Of a stretch of DNA of 64,000 nucleotides, positions 1 through 12,700 are shown piece after piece. The position numbers were made by a program, and so were the translations under genes. Position 1 is the first letter of the stretch. Each line of letters starts with the position of its first letter. This DNA comes from Phylloscopus collybita (Eukaryota; Chordata; Aves; Passeriformes; Phylloscopidae). The notes beneath the pieces are model-generated. The model searched no databases. It was not told the origin of the DNA and saw only the letters and a list, made by a program, of their open reading frames with translations. The stretch covers positions 20,976,001 through 21,040,000 of the forward strand of contig JAJNNQ010000040.1 in NCBI GenBank assembly GCA_027886175.1, given 5' to 3'.

Positions 1-208
1 TAAACTATCTTGTTTTTCACTTTTCCCTCTTCTGAGGAGGGACTTTGCTTGTTGACCCTTGATGTGGCCAATGAGTCCAGGGATGCCACCTCTTAGGTGG
101 GCACATTGTAAAAAGGTATAAAAATAGGTTCTGAGAATAAACCAGCCCCCTTTTCAGAGCATCAGCCTTCTGAATCGTAAGTCCGTGTCTCATTTATTGT
201 GTCCCACA
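1..208 (+). mobile_element. Endogenous retrovirus LTR, 3' portion
   Basis: Plus-strand order fits an LTR: TATA box TATAAAAAT at about 117-125, AATAAA at 136-141, then a short segment ending GTGTCCCACA with the terminal CA at 207-208. No primer-binding-site-like TGG follows, so this is probably a solo LTR or the 3' LTR of an element beginning outside the window. Its left end and target-site duplication cannot be checked. No retroviral coding sequence is seen in the window. Confidence 0.65.
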
Positions 209-3200
209 GTGACAGGGAAGGTCATTAAAACATTTTCCTCCTAGGGAGGTAACAGCCACGGAGAGAAGGCTGGCCAGACACAGTGAGGGGCCCAGAAATG
301 AACTGCTACTGTGCATCCCTTGCAGCCAGATGCTGCCTGTGCATTGAGGCACAGCCTGAAGGAAGGGAGGATCCCAGAAAAAGACATGATATCTTTTCCT
401 TTAACTGGCTGGAGAATGCCTTAGACATAAATGGTAAGTCTTTGTCAAAGCAGAAAACCCCACATATTTTTCAGGTCAGGCTACTATGCAAATCATAACG
501 GAATTTCTTGGTGGTATTTCCATTTCAGGCTTTTGGGTGAGGAAGGACAAACCTTACAGATCACCAGGATGAGATACTGAAGGTGCCATGAATTCTGAAG
601 AATCTTGTAACATTACTAAACTATTGCACATGGGAATAACGTATAGTTCAAACCTTCCGCAATAGAGTAAGAAACTGGAGTGTGATATCACAGTATGGGG
701 CAACAGAGGAATGAAATTATAGATGAAATATAATGTAGAGTACTGTGCAGAGGGTGTGGGTAGGAGAGGGATACCAGCATTCACTTCTGATATGGCTTGT
801 TTTATATTCTTGTCCCCAAAGTACCTGTACTTACCCTCTGTTGGCCAGACAACAGATGGATGAATTGTCAGTCTGAACCAATGGGGCATTTTGTTGTGGT
901 CAGAAGTTTTAATGGAAAACTTCTGAAGAGATTCAGAATTTATGAAGCCACTTTAAATGTTTTCTGCTTTCTTAATCTCTCTGCACTGATGAATTTTATC
1001 TTAAAACATTTGAACCATGGCTACTGTAATACTGACAGAGGACAGACTTACAGACCAATACATATAAATTGTATCATTCTCACCATGCAATCAAAAAAAC
1101 AGAGGAAACTCATTTATGTTGCAAAGGTAATAAGATTTGGAATAGAAGAATATATAGATACTTGAACGCTCTTGTTTTATGTAAGACAAAAACATTATGG
1201 TTTAAATCTCTTGAGAATTCACTTCTGAACTTGTGAAACAGGCAAAATATTATGTTTTGGACAAGAAATGAATTTTAATACTGGCATGGCTAAATCCAGC
1301 ATGAATTATTGGATTTTATTTATGCAAATATTAATAAAATTAATATATGCAAATATAATAAAATTTTAACTTTTTGTCGTTATTTTTTTCCTCATGGTAC
1401 CCTTATGTGTTCCTCTACAGATGCTGTCGTGCAATTGCAGTTATTATGCTCCCCTGCTGCTTTAAGAGGCTCCTTTCTGTGCTATTTGAGAAAGATGGAG
1501 GTTCTCTGGAGGGCAGGAGTGAAAAACTCCATCATCAGTGCTTGGTTCAGGGCCTTTCTGATGTTGTCTATTTGTCATACACCAAACCCCATCTGGTCGT
1601 GGCCTTTATGCACCAACACTGATGGTGAAAGGAGAAGGGGTGTGGGAGGTACTGGCCACTCCAGGACCTCGGCCCTCACTCAGCACTGTCTTCTAGAAAA
1701 GTCCTAGCTTTCCCTTTCCCTCTGTTGTAGCCCACGCACATCGATGGTTGGAAGGGTGACATCAAGGAGTCATATCTACCCTCAGAGACAGGGAATTTCC
1801 AGGTTCTCCCTAGACCACCCTCTGCACATGAAAAGCCATAGTAAAACAGATATTGTTCACTCTGGCCAGCAGTACCATGGAGTGAGGGTCACCTTCTCTC
1901 CTGTTTCTTGGTTTTTATTTCTCCTCCGTGCTCTTCCCCTCAGTTCTTTACTGGAATGTGCTGCACATATTTGAAATGCATTATCATAAGCTGAAGGGCT
2001 GCCAGCGTTTTGTGATCCTTGGGTGGCAGTGAGGGGAACCTGGTCTATTGCTGAAACAGAACCTCTGAAAAGAATAAACCAGAAAATTGCTTCTGTCTGG
2101 TGAACTAGAAGAAAACATCTATGGAAAAAAATTCCCCTTCATAAACTGTAAATTGTAGTCTATTGAGCCGAGATATACATGTTCTTTCTATTACAGCTCA
2201 TGAATTCACAACTGGAATTTGCTTTTTATAAAAGAATAAAAGAAGAAGAAGGAAAAAAAGATGCAGTGAGCCAGACCATAAAGCAGTTTTGGACTCTTAT
2301 ATTATATTAAAATTGGAATTTTTAAACTTACGTAGAAACATTACTGTGTTAAAATATCTGAAATTAGGTACTTTCACCATAGAAGTTAAACAAAAAGAAA
2401 CACCAGTAGTTTAGGGCGGAAATTACAAATTGAAACACTCAGTTTAAAAGGGATTATGGCTGACGTAAAATCGACCATTCACTTAGCACTTCTTTGCTAT
2501 TCTGGCAACCAGGCACCAAGAGACAGTTACATTATTTGTGGCTATAAAATGCTATAAGCATTAAAGTTATGCTACAGGACTATCAAGCTGAGAAATCAAA
2601 CCTTGTGAGGAGTCTGCTTACACCACTTAGACTTGTTCCTCCCCCAACAAAGGTAATAGAATAAGGAAAAAAGAACAAGCTCCCTAAAACTGGGGAAAAG
2701 CAGAGTGTAAAGGCCTCAAAAATCTGTGACTCTTCAATTTATCTTCAGTTCTTTCAGTCTTGGGTCTGGACTGGTTTGTTTTTTGAGAGAAGAAGGAACA
2801 GGTCTGGACTCCAGCAAGAAAAGAGCACACAGAGCCCTCAAAGCCTGCAGAGAATCAGTGAGTCCAAACAGGTAAACACAAAAGGAACTGCAGCTTTCCC
2901 AGGCTGGCATCCAGCACTGCCCTCCCCCCCACCCCCAACACTGACCTCCCAAGTGACCCATAAAAGAAAAGAAGCAAGAAGAGCAAGACAACCAAAACCA
3001 AGGCAGAATTAGGAGACAGGTAGCAATGGATGTGTCTGCACTCCTGCAGCTGTGTTGGTTGCCCCATGCAGATGCATATCAGGTCACTGGAGCCTGTGAG
3101 GCTAATTTTGACCTAACCTGAGGTCTTATGGCACTGCTGCTTCATTGCTATCAGTTGTGGTGTGTGGAAAGACCACAGTGAGACCCTAAGTTAACTGCTT

Positions 3201-4318
3201 GAGGTTTTGAGAATGTTTACTACAAGTAGTTATAGACACTAAGAGAAGACCTCTTGTAGGGACAAACATTTTAGCCTGCAACTGCATCTGTTATCTTTCA
3301 AGACAAAGGGTTCAGGCTGTCTGAGGGAAAATACGGTGTTTTGCAAAAACTCGTATCTTGATTCTTTAGAATTCATTACAGGACTGGGAAAGAAGCAGTA
3401 TGTGAGATAAATGAAGTAGCAAAAAGATGTATGGGAAGAACCCGTGATTATTAACTGAAACAGTTCAGCATAGACTGTAATTCCACCAGTATGATTGATT
3501 TATGCCAACCGAAGCTGAGATTGTTTGTTTGCTTGTCTTAATTGCATTTAAAAAGTAAAGCATTCATTTCTAATCCTCATGTTGGCAGAGAAGTGCTTGA
3601 AAACATAAGTGCATCTAATTGTTCAAAGAAGCAGAATGCAATTAGAAGACAACCTTGTGGTATTATTTAATCTTGTCGTACTTAGAGAAAATTATTCCTA
3701 TTTTTGATCAGACTATTTTGAGAATTTGATTGGAGTTTTCTATAATGGTAATTTCCCCTCATTTTTTTTGGTACGTCTCTGAGTGTCAAAAAGCAGTAAA
3801 CATTACTTAAGGTAAGCAATGTTTAGCTTAAAAATTAGGCAAGTTTGACAGAAGCAGATCTAGTGAAGGCAGTAAGTGAATTATGCTCTGCTTATCTGAA
3901 GAAATTGATTGGTTGCATCCTGTACAAGTTCCTAGGAATTTTTGACCCTAGAATTTGCAAATATATTTCTCAGTATTTCACACAAAAATACTTGAAACCT
4001 CTTTTGACCAAACAACCAGAAAAAAATGGAATTGAAATGCATGACCATATTGAAATTTATTGCAAACTTTTAACTCATTTCAGGAGGATGTTTATCCAAG
4101 CAACTTCACATTGTAGAACGTACTGGTGTGGCCATGCTAGAGACTGAATTCTCCATTCATCAGCCAGATACAGAGCAAGAAGCAGCACGTGCAGTCAACC
4201 AAACCTTACTTTTATGGCTTGTCTTAAGTGGTGCTCTGCCAACATTCAACATACTGCTTTTGCTGCTGAGTCAGACTACAGCAAATGTCTGTTTCCTAGG
4301 GATATTTCTTCTGGGCTC
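209..4318. other. Intergenic, no gene recognised
   Basis: Mixed AT-rich DNA with only short chance ORFs. An imperfect hairpin with 12-bp arms and one mismatch lies at 3798-3824. No exon, RNA gene or assignable TE recognised. Confidence 0.6.
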
Positions 4319-4412
4319 CTGTCCTGGTTTCAGTTAGGGTAGAGTTAATTTCTTCTCAGTAGCTGTTGCAGTGCTGTGTTTTGAATTTGGAATGAGAACG
4401 GTGTTGGTAACC
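4319..4412 (+). mobile_element. LTR-like fragment beginning TGTCCTGGTTTCAG
   Basis: Starts TGTCCTGGTTTCAGTTAGGG and runs through AGAGTTAATTTCTTCTCAGT and GTGCTGTGTTTTG. From memory this matches the 5' end of a common avian ERV LTR family (TGTCCTGGTTTCAGCTGGGA...). The resemblance fades after about 95 bp, so only a degraded fragment remains. The family name would need a repeat-library search. Confidence 0.6.
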
Positions 4413-4702
4413 ATTATTAAGGAGGAGAAGCAATTATTTTCTCATCCTTTTCAAAGGATGTAAACCTGAAGGAGGGTGAACTCAATGAAGAGCTTGGATG
4501 TGAGGTGGGGAGTACAGCAGATTTGCTCTGCGCCTCTGTGTACCCTGCTGCCATGGGAAACCTGTCTTCTTCACAGAGCATCTACCTGGCATGCTAAAAA
4601 GCCCCAGACACTATGCATGTATAGAAAACGTGGCAAAATTTGTTACAGATGAGGAATAAATTACAAAGTAATCGAAAACTTATTTACCTAATATTCTTAG
4701 AG

Positions 4703-4742
<40 letters not shown>

Positions 4743-6374
4743 CAAAAACTGGCTCTGAGGTCCCTTCAATTCAGAGTCAGGTGCTCTGGGGGAGTAACCT
4801 TACAGTTGCAATTAATCAGGCATTTCTGCTGCAGCAATTTGTTATTCAGCTCCTCCACGTGGATTTCTTTTTTTCCTGCTTTTTCTTGAAGATGTTCCAA
4901 TTTTTCTCAGCCCAACAGTTATCCAACAGGAGGGAGCAGCTAGAGGGTTGACTCACCTCCCTCAACAGTGAAGAGTAATGCCCCAAGGAATAGCCTACAA
5001 GGGAAAAGGTATTTTGGGGTGACAGGTTTTGAGAGTGACTTGCAGGTCACAATGCTAGAGGAGCTAGGTGGCTTCCCTAGTGCTGTGTGGGAGTTGGATG
5101 CAGGCAGTGGTTTTGCAGATGTGCTGGGAATCAAGTTTTGCATGTACAACAGGTAAACTCCGTAACTCTGCAGATACCAAATGAGATGAAATTTATACAT
5201 GCAAAGAGCCATATGAAACCCTGTAAAATAGATGAGACTGCTCAGGAGGGGATGGCAGGAGATGGAGGCAGCTCTGAGACTGACTACTGCAGCCTTACTT
5301 GTCCACTCAAAGGACAGTAAAACCATTTTTAATTCAGACAAATACTCCAGCCTGCAATGCCCTCAGTTGTTGGATCTCTGCACTGGGTGAGTTCAGAAAA
5401 AACTTATGCTAGTGCCTTAAGTTATTAGATCCCCTGATGGAAATTCTCATTTCAATGGATTTTCCCTCTATTAAGCAGGAAAAATTTCCAGAACAGGAAA
5501 ATGTGTTATCCTCAGCACTGCTTGCAGTCAGATGGCACTGCTCAGGCACAGAGGGCTCCTCTGAACTCCGGAAAGCACAGGCTTGAAACCAAAGTGGAAC
5601 AAAAAGTGATTTCTGACAAAAAATAAAATGTTGCTTTGATCACTATTTCCCATAGCGGTTTTCTTTTTAGAAACATAAATACGTAAAAGGAAAACATCTG
5701 TCAGTGTCTGCAGGCTTTTTGTATATACAGTTTTTGTTTTAAATTGAAAAGAGATGCTGCAGAATTAAAAATATATCATTTGTTAACATATTCCAGTAAA
5801 AAATTTGGAGGCCTTTCCAACATTTTCTCTTGCTTCTTTTTAATGTCTTTTTTGCCCTATAGCTTATGCAATTTATCCAAACCTTTACCTGGATTTGAAG
5901 CCGATTATACCAGACAGAAGTTTAACATTTGGCATGTGACAGATTTCCTAGGAAAAGCTTTGGTCATGAGTTGGGATCTCTTTAGTGTCATGGGTCAATC
6001 TTAGTGACTCTTGCCTTTCCCTGCTTTCTCTCTAATGTGTGTTTCCATGAACTGCTCCATACAGAATGTGAACAGGGTTTATCGAGCCAAGCGTGTGGTA
6101 GCCCTTTTCACAGAGAGGAAACAAATCAAAGAAAGATAAAACTTCCACTTTTGCATTTTTGACACTGCTGTGGCTACAGAAGGAAAACAAGCACAGGCAG
6201 AGCTACAGCTGCAACCAGCAGCATGGCTTCTGGTGGCAGAGGCTTCCCACATGGCTTATCACTACTTACTCCGTGCCTGCTTATCGCTGATTAGTCCTCT
6301 ACATTTCCAGAGAGGAATTTTTTCTAACTGCTTTAATCCCCCGGGCCTGAGTTAGCTTATTTTTAATCACCTGC
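4413..6374. other. Intergenic, A tract, no gene recognised
   Basis: Contains A32 at 4707-4738, otherwise ordinary AT-rich sequence with chance ORFs on both strands. Confidence 0.6.
4707..4738. repeat. Poly-A tract (A32)
   Basis: The longest homopolymer in the window. An AATAAA at 4655-4660 lies 46 nt upstream, further than usual for a retrocopy tail, and no spliced-gene similarity was recognised before it. Confidence 0.95.
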
Positions 6375-6375
6375 T

Positions 6376-6735
6376 CACGCCTGAGCACTCGCAGCTCCCC
6401 TGCAGGCCGGGGCTGCTGGGCGGGACGGGATCACCGCGCTCCGCCACCTTCCCCTTGTGCCCCGGGCGCGGCTGCCCCGGGCGCTGGGCGGGAGCAGAGC
6501 CCTGCTCCGGGGTTCCGGCCGAGCTGCGGCCCGGGCAGCGCGGGCAGCCAGAGTCCGGGGCTGCTGAGGGTCACAGATGAAGCCTGGCGCTGAGATGAAG
6601 AGCCCGAGCATCTGAAGGTGCCAGCGGGGCGCTTGGAAAGCAGCGTCTGCTTTCTGCTCTCTGCTTTCCTCCGAGTGCCGGTGTGCTCTGAGCGCCGGTG
6701 CTCGCCGGGAGATCCGCGGGAAGTCTGAGGACACG
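6376..6735 (+). promoter_or_regulatory. CpG island with possible unannotated first exon
   Basis: About 360 bp of GC-rich, CpG-dense DNA in an AT-rich surround, with two GC boxes (GGGCGGG at 6418-6424 and 6486-6492) and no TATA box. At its right edge ACACG/GTGAGAGT is a good plus-strand splice donor (GT at 6736-6737). CpG islands usually mark promoters, so a transcript may start here and run right, towards and antisense to the ADGRG6 3' end. No coding product is evident; a lncRNA or non-coding 5' exon is the simplest reading. The strand is inferred from the donor only. Confidence 0.6.
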
Positions 6736-9700
6736 GTGAGAGTTGGAATAATCATCTTGCAGAAACTGAGCTTTGCTTAGCGCTGCTGTCAGGAGGAACA
6801 TTTTGTTTCAGTGGCATAGCAACCACGAGATGAAAAGGGCCAGGAATGAGAGGGAAAGGGGAGATGGTGTCCCGCTCTGTAATGCAGTTTCCTGGTGGGG
6901 GAAATCCTCTGGTGCTCTACAAAGACTCCCCCAGAGCAGGTGGAACTGGGCTCACAGGACTCAGGATTTATTGGTGCTCTATTGCCCTGGTCGTGCCGTG
7001 GCACCTGTCTCCTGTCAGGCTCCCTGTGGTCCCAGGGCAGAGGGCAGCAGCCCTCCCAGATCTCCAGCGAGGATGTACATAGTATCCACAAATCAGGCTA
7101 CACAAATCACTACTCCCCTCTCCCTCACTCCCTGTTTTTCAGGAGAAAGGTGGTGGCTGAGAGGAGTGCGCTGGCAGGTCCTTTCCTCAGGGACTAGGGC
7201 ATGTGCCAAGCCCCACACCAATACAAATTGTCCAGCAGGGCCACGCTCAAGCCTGGACACCTCATTGTAAGTCTGATGTGTGACCCAGTCTGCCTGGTGC
7301 AGTGTCACAGGAGTCACCTGCCACCCTCCTGGGACAGCCTTTGGGACCAGGTTTGGGATGGCTTTTACCTCAGTTTCACATTTTCAGGAGATAAACGACA
7401 CAATTCAAGGCTCTTTGCCTTGAATTTTTACTTTTGGCTCATTCCTGAGTCTTAAGTAAAAATCAACTATTGGTTTAAGGTATCTGACAGTTTCTTGTAA
7501 TTGACGCATTGGTCAGGACAAATGGAGATGGTTGATTTACCTTTCAGTAAGAGCACTTGAAGATGTTTTTATATCCTCTCAGACAGAGGAGTGCAAGATG
7601 TGCTGTTTATTCCCTCTCATGCTGGTCAGATGCAATTCCCTTTTCTTTACTCAAGACTTTGAAATCTGTGTTCATCTAAAACTCCACTGCCATAAACTTG
7701 GAAGCAGCATTCCTTCTGCAGATAAAAGTATGATTAATCCAGTATGATAAATGATTTCTTCTTCCTTTTTTTATTTTTTTCTCGCACAAAGTTCAAATAT
7801 TTTTAAACATTACGTATGTGTTATCCAATGGTCTGGTAACCTGATGTTCTGTTCTGCCTTTTAAAAAGGATAATTTCATTTTAATTCAGAGATCATTCAC
7901 CTATTAAGGGTACAAATAGCAAATACTATTTCCTCATTCATCTAGTCTGAAATAATTTGTTCTTATGACCAAAATCACCACAAAGACAAGCAATCCTTTG
8001 TTGTTTTGTGTACCACTAGTACACCCAGATTCACAGGCACAAGAAGAAGCCATCAGTAGCATGTCACACTTGCTAAATCAGTGCATTCAGGTACTGAGCA
8101 CAATGCTCTACTACAGCAATTCAGTGTGCAGCAGCTGAGTGAGGGCTGGCAGCAGGGAGCTTGATTCTTAACTTGTCAAAACTGAAAGGTAAAACATGTT
8201 GGAGAAAAAGAGGTGGATGAAGAGGTGGAACCTTCACCTTGGCAGTCCTAATGACTCAGGAGGATAGGGCAAACTTCTTAAATGACAATAACTTCATTGT
8301 AAGTCTGAGCCCCAAGATTTATGGAAGGGGCAGTCTGAGTGCTTGAGAAAAGGTCCAGCTTTGTGGGTATGAGAGGCCAGCCAAGGAGAATACACATGGT
8401 GTAGCATCCACCCATGGCTTTAAGCTTCTGTTACCTCTGCAATGAAAATATATGTCATGTAACTACTTGAACTTAAAAGTTACCACTGTGCAGCTAAATG
8501 GATCCTGATAAAATGTTGAAGTGGATAATCCATAGCAATTGTTTGTGCTTTTTTGTTGATGCGCAAGTTCTGGGGATCCACAGAACTAATGCCCCACTGA
8601 AGGGACACCCATGGTAGAAACCCCAAAACTATATAGTGGGGTTATGCACGATACTGGGTTCTGGCTGTATCAGTACCTGGGGAAGGTAGGACGCCTCTGA
8701 TCAGCCTGAGTGAAGCTGATGTTCCTCATCCTCTTACACAGTGTAGCTTAAGAAATAAATCACAAGAGCATGGCAAAAGAGTTAAAGCATTCTGGTCCTG
8801 ATTTAACTGATATGAAGAAAGCTATTTCTGTGAGTTTCCTACCTTACATGTGGCTGTTGGTTTAGTGGATACTATCCATCCCAAACAGGACAAATGAAAC
8901 TGTACAAGACAAACAACCTTTGTTTCCTGCACTCAGGCACTTAGTCATCAGTAATTAATTACTACAGGTAAATGAGCCAAAACACTTCATAAAGCAATAT
9001 TTATTTTGTTTCTCAGCTATTGCATCTGCTGCTTTTCCACAACCACCTTAATATTAAAATGCTTCTCTTGGCAATGTGCCAGCCATGGGAGAAACAAGCT
9101 GGTTGAAAGTAACTACATGCCAATCACAGTCACAGGGTTGCTCTACACACATTGAAATGTCTGGTTTATGGGAATAAGCTACTGCAGCTCCTATCTTCGG
9201 GCAGCCAAATCCATCATGATTTGTGTGCGCCAGGACAATTCAAGGTTTATGTGCATAAAAATCCTGTTACTCAGAGATTGAGATCTAAAGAGGAAGGACT
9301 CTCTGCCAAAGGGAGAATTTTTTTCCTGTGGTATGAAAAAATAACAAAAATCAAGTCATTTAATTAAATGTCTCAGTGTGTGGAGCTGGGTTGATACATA
9401 TATTTGCAAATATCCTGGAAAACTGTTAGTTTCTGTGGCTTGACTTTGGGACAATTCAAGCTAGTGTTTTGCTTTTTTGATGGATTGTGTACACGATGGT
9501 TCAGAAGAAAAAAAAAAAAAAAAAAAAGCAGAGAACAAAGACACAGCCCATTTTTCAGACCTGTCTGGGACGTGTGCATGTGCTGTATGTGCTGTTTGTG
9601 TTGTTCCTTATATCCTTCCCATCCCATTCCTGCTGACTACCTGCTGAAATGGCTGCTTAAACAGGAAGCACTGCAGCAGACTCTGTGCCTGCATGCCCAA

Positions 9701-12700
9701 GTGTTTGAGAAGTTAATTCTTGCCATCCCTGGCAAAGTCAGCTTTTGAGTCAACAGTTTAAGTCAAACTTCTTCATGTGAACATTAGCCCTGAAGCTTCT
9801 TTCTCACCTTCTTTTCTAAGCCTCACCAAAAGAAAACACTGAAATGTCTTTTGCAGCATCTTCAGTAATGGATTTATTTCTTTTAACTAGGAAAAAAGGC
9901 CTGTTGATTTTCCTGGCAGAGTCAGAGGAGGTGACCGCTGCCATGCTCACATAGGCAACTGCATGAATTCATTGCAAAGGTTAAAAAGTAAAACAAATAC
10001 CAAAAGCCCTGGCACAGATTTATCCTGGTCCATAAAGGTGCCAGAGAGAAGCCTGGTTTCTAGTGAAAACAGCCCACACAAGCCTATACTGGACATTAAT
10101 CTGAAGGAAAATGGAACCAGAAAGGTTCTCAGGAGGGTATCTGTTTTTCCTCCTCCTGTGGCCTCCTGTTTAAAATCTCTGTAAAAATCAACCCTGACAT
10201 ACATGCACCTAAAGACCTAACCCAGAGTTTTGCCAACCCACCTCTAAAAGGGACCCGAGCTCAGGGGTGATGTGGCAATGGTGCCTGCACCTGCACCTCC
10301 AGCACATGTGCAGGTCACTGCTGCACCACAGCACCGTGCCAGTGCCAGGCTGCTTGAGAGCTGGAAGATGTTGCTGCAGTGGCCATCTCTGCTTTATCCT
10401 ACAGAGGTTGTTTCTGTAAGTAAAGGGACATGGGCTGTTGCTGCAGTGAGGACGGGCTGGCAACTGGAGTGGTTATTGGCGGTGTAGGGGTGTGATGGCT
10501 GTGGGGTCCTTGCTCAGAGGGGTGAAGCTGTTTGGTGGATGTGGTTATGAGCAAAGGGTTTGCCGCTGAAAAATTGAGGGGGGTGAATAAGATAGGAGAG
10601 AGGGTAGTGATGAATTTATTGTGGGAGCACCTTCCTTCTCAAGTGGTGTGCTATGTTAGTAAAAATAGCTCCATGTAATTAAAGAGGATCATCACAGGGC
10701 AGGAGGTTGTCTCTGTGTCACCTGATACTGCTGTCAGTGCTGATGGTGGCACCCACATGCGTGGGTTTAGGAAGCCCAGGTTCAGCCTGTTCTTAGACAC
10801 CTCCAGTGACAGAGGGTCTTCTCTGTCCTGAAAGTCTTCCGGTGCTTCACTAGGACATATTCTTCACCTGTGCCTTCTATAGCCTGTCCTTGGATTAGTC
10901 CCCGAGTGATGTCCAGTCTGATTGCAGTGACAGGACCTCTTTGCAGGAATGTAGGAAACTTCATATACCACATCTGGTAGGATAAAATATGATTAGGGGA
11001 TTGCCTATTTGCTTTGAACAAAAGCATGCTTCAGTTTGGGTGAAATCAAGAGGCAAAGTGAAAAAGACCCATCTTTGGAAGACACTGAAAAATCAATGAA
11101 AATAAAAGAGCGGGATGTGTTAAAATCGGCTGGCTGTAACCCAGCAACAGTATCCAACTCTCAGGGACAGGCTGCTTCTGCCTGTGCTGATCTTTTTCTG
11201 GTTGATCTTTTCTGCAATGAAATGTTCATGTGGCTTTTGTGTCAGTTCTGCCCAGCCAGATCAGGAGTACCATTGACAGACTTACATCACAATACCTCCA
11301 CCTGAAACTGGTGCACAGATCTGGAGGATCTAATCTAGCTAAAACAAATATAAGTCTCTCATCTCTGGTAAAAGCTGCCACCTAACCATAGCAAGGGGTA
11401 GGGGCTGCTTTGGATAGCAATTTTAAGCCCCAGTCTGCCTGAATATATTGTGCTAACATGCCAGAAGTGTGTTAGCTGGACTGCTTCAAATCTTGCTCCA
11501 TAGTTCCCACCATCTCTGGGCTACACCAAAGAAAGGGTGAAGAAAATATCCATGGATTGAAGTCCAGCAAGGCTGTTGGAGCTTCATCCCCTTGATCTGT
11601 CCTTCCAGCAGAGCTCAGCCTGGGTCTGTGCAAACACAGAACTTCTCTGGGAGCTCTTTTGGTTGCACTCTGCATGGAAAACCACAGTATCTCAGCCCCT
11701 GTTACTCAGTGCCCCTGTAAAGCTTTGCAAATGCTATTTTCCCATGTTTGCCCTCCTTTTTGGAGCATCCTCACTGTCCTATACAGTCGATTGCAGTTCT
11801 GTGACCCCAGCAGTGCTGCATAATCTCCAGATTACTCTGTACCTTGGTTTATTCTAGAAAATGATGGTATCTGAGCAAGGAGATGTTTGCAGCTAGGCTA
11901 GAGAGGCATACTGGCATGTCTGCTTTCCTGGGAAGTGAGCATTAGTTGTAGGGAGGACAGAGGAATTTTGGGGAGTTCATGCTGGCTCCTGCCTTGTTTA
12001 GAGCTGTGCTCATGTAAGGACACCAGAAGATGATGCACAGGTAACACAGCCCTGCTGTGACTCCGAACTTGTGCTACACCAGCACCACAGGTCTTTGGAG
12101 ACGTGATGGTGTCATGACATCTGTCATACTAATCTTCTGCTCTGCTCTGTACACCAAATCCTGACCCTTCATGAGACTCCCTTCCCACTGCTCCTTCTTC
12201 CCGCAGCCACAGCAGCCATACTTCTAAAAAGTAAGTGAGGCTAGAGCAGGCCATGTCCTTCCCTGCCTCCCCTGCTCCCTCTCCCCCAGACAACTCTTCT
12301 CCCCTTGGCTAAGTGCTGGTACTGTGTGCATTCAGAGGGTCGTGCCAGTGAGAGTCCAAGGACAAGCCAGAATTGCAGATGAGACATTTTAATTTTGACA
12401 GGGTGCCATTTTCCAGTGGACCAGCTTTCTGGTCAGTCCTGCCCTATGATGGAATGGCTATGGGGCAGCTGCACAGCTGGGTCTGCATCCCAGCAGTTCT
12501 GCACCTTTCTTGAGCTGACTGGGTAATATGTGCCATGGGGAAGGAGTATGTGAGCAGAGGATCCAGCTGCCAGCAGATCTGCTCCTACGCCCTTGATGGA
12601 AAAAGTGGTAGGGAGGTATGGATCTGCGTGCCACTGTCAACAGAGAGCTGCTGGAGTTTTTTCCTCCCTGGACAATTATGCATACAGTGAATTTCTGAGT

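Noticed and set aside
4600..4738. Processed-pseudogene tail at the A32 tract
   Set aside because: The polyadenylation signal is too far from the A tract, no coding similarity precedes it and no target-site duplication is evident.
6773..7270. 165-codon ORF just right of the CpG island
   Set aside because: It overlaps equally long ORFs on both strands, a sign of stop-poor GC-richer DNA, and has no family similarity I can name.
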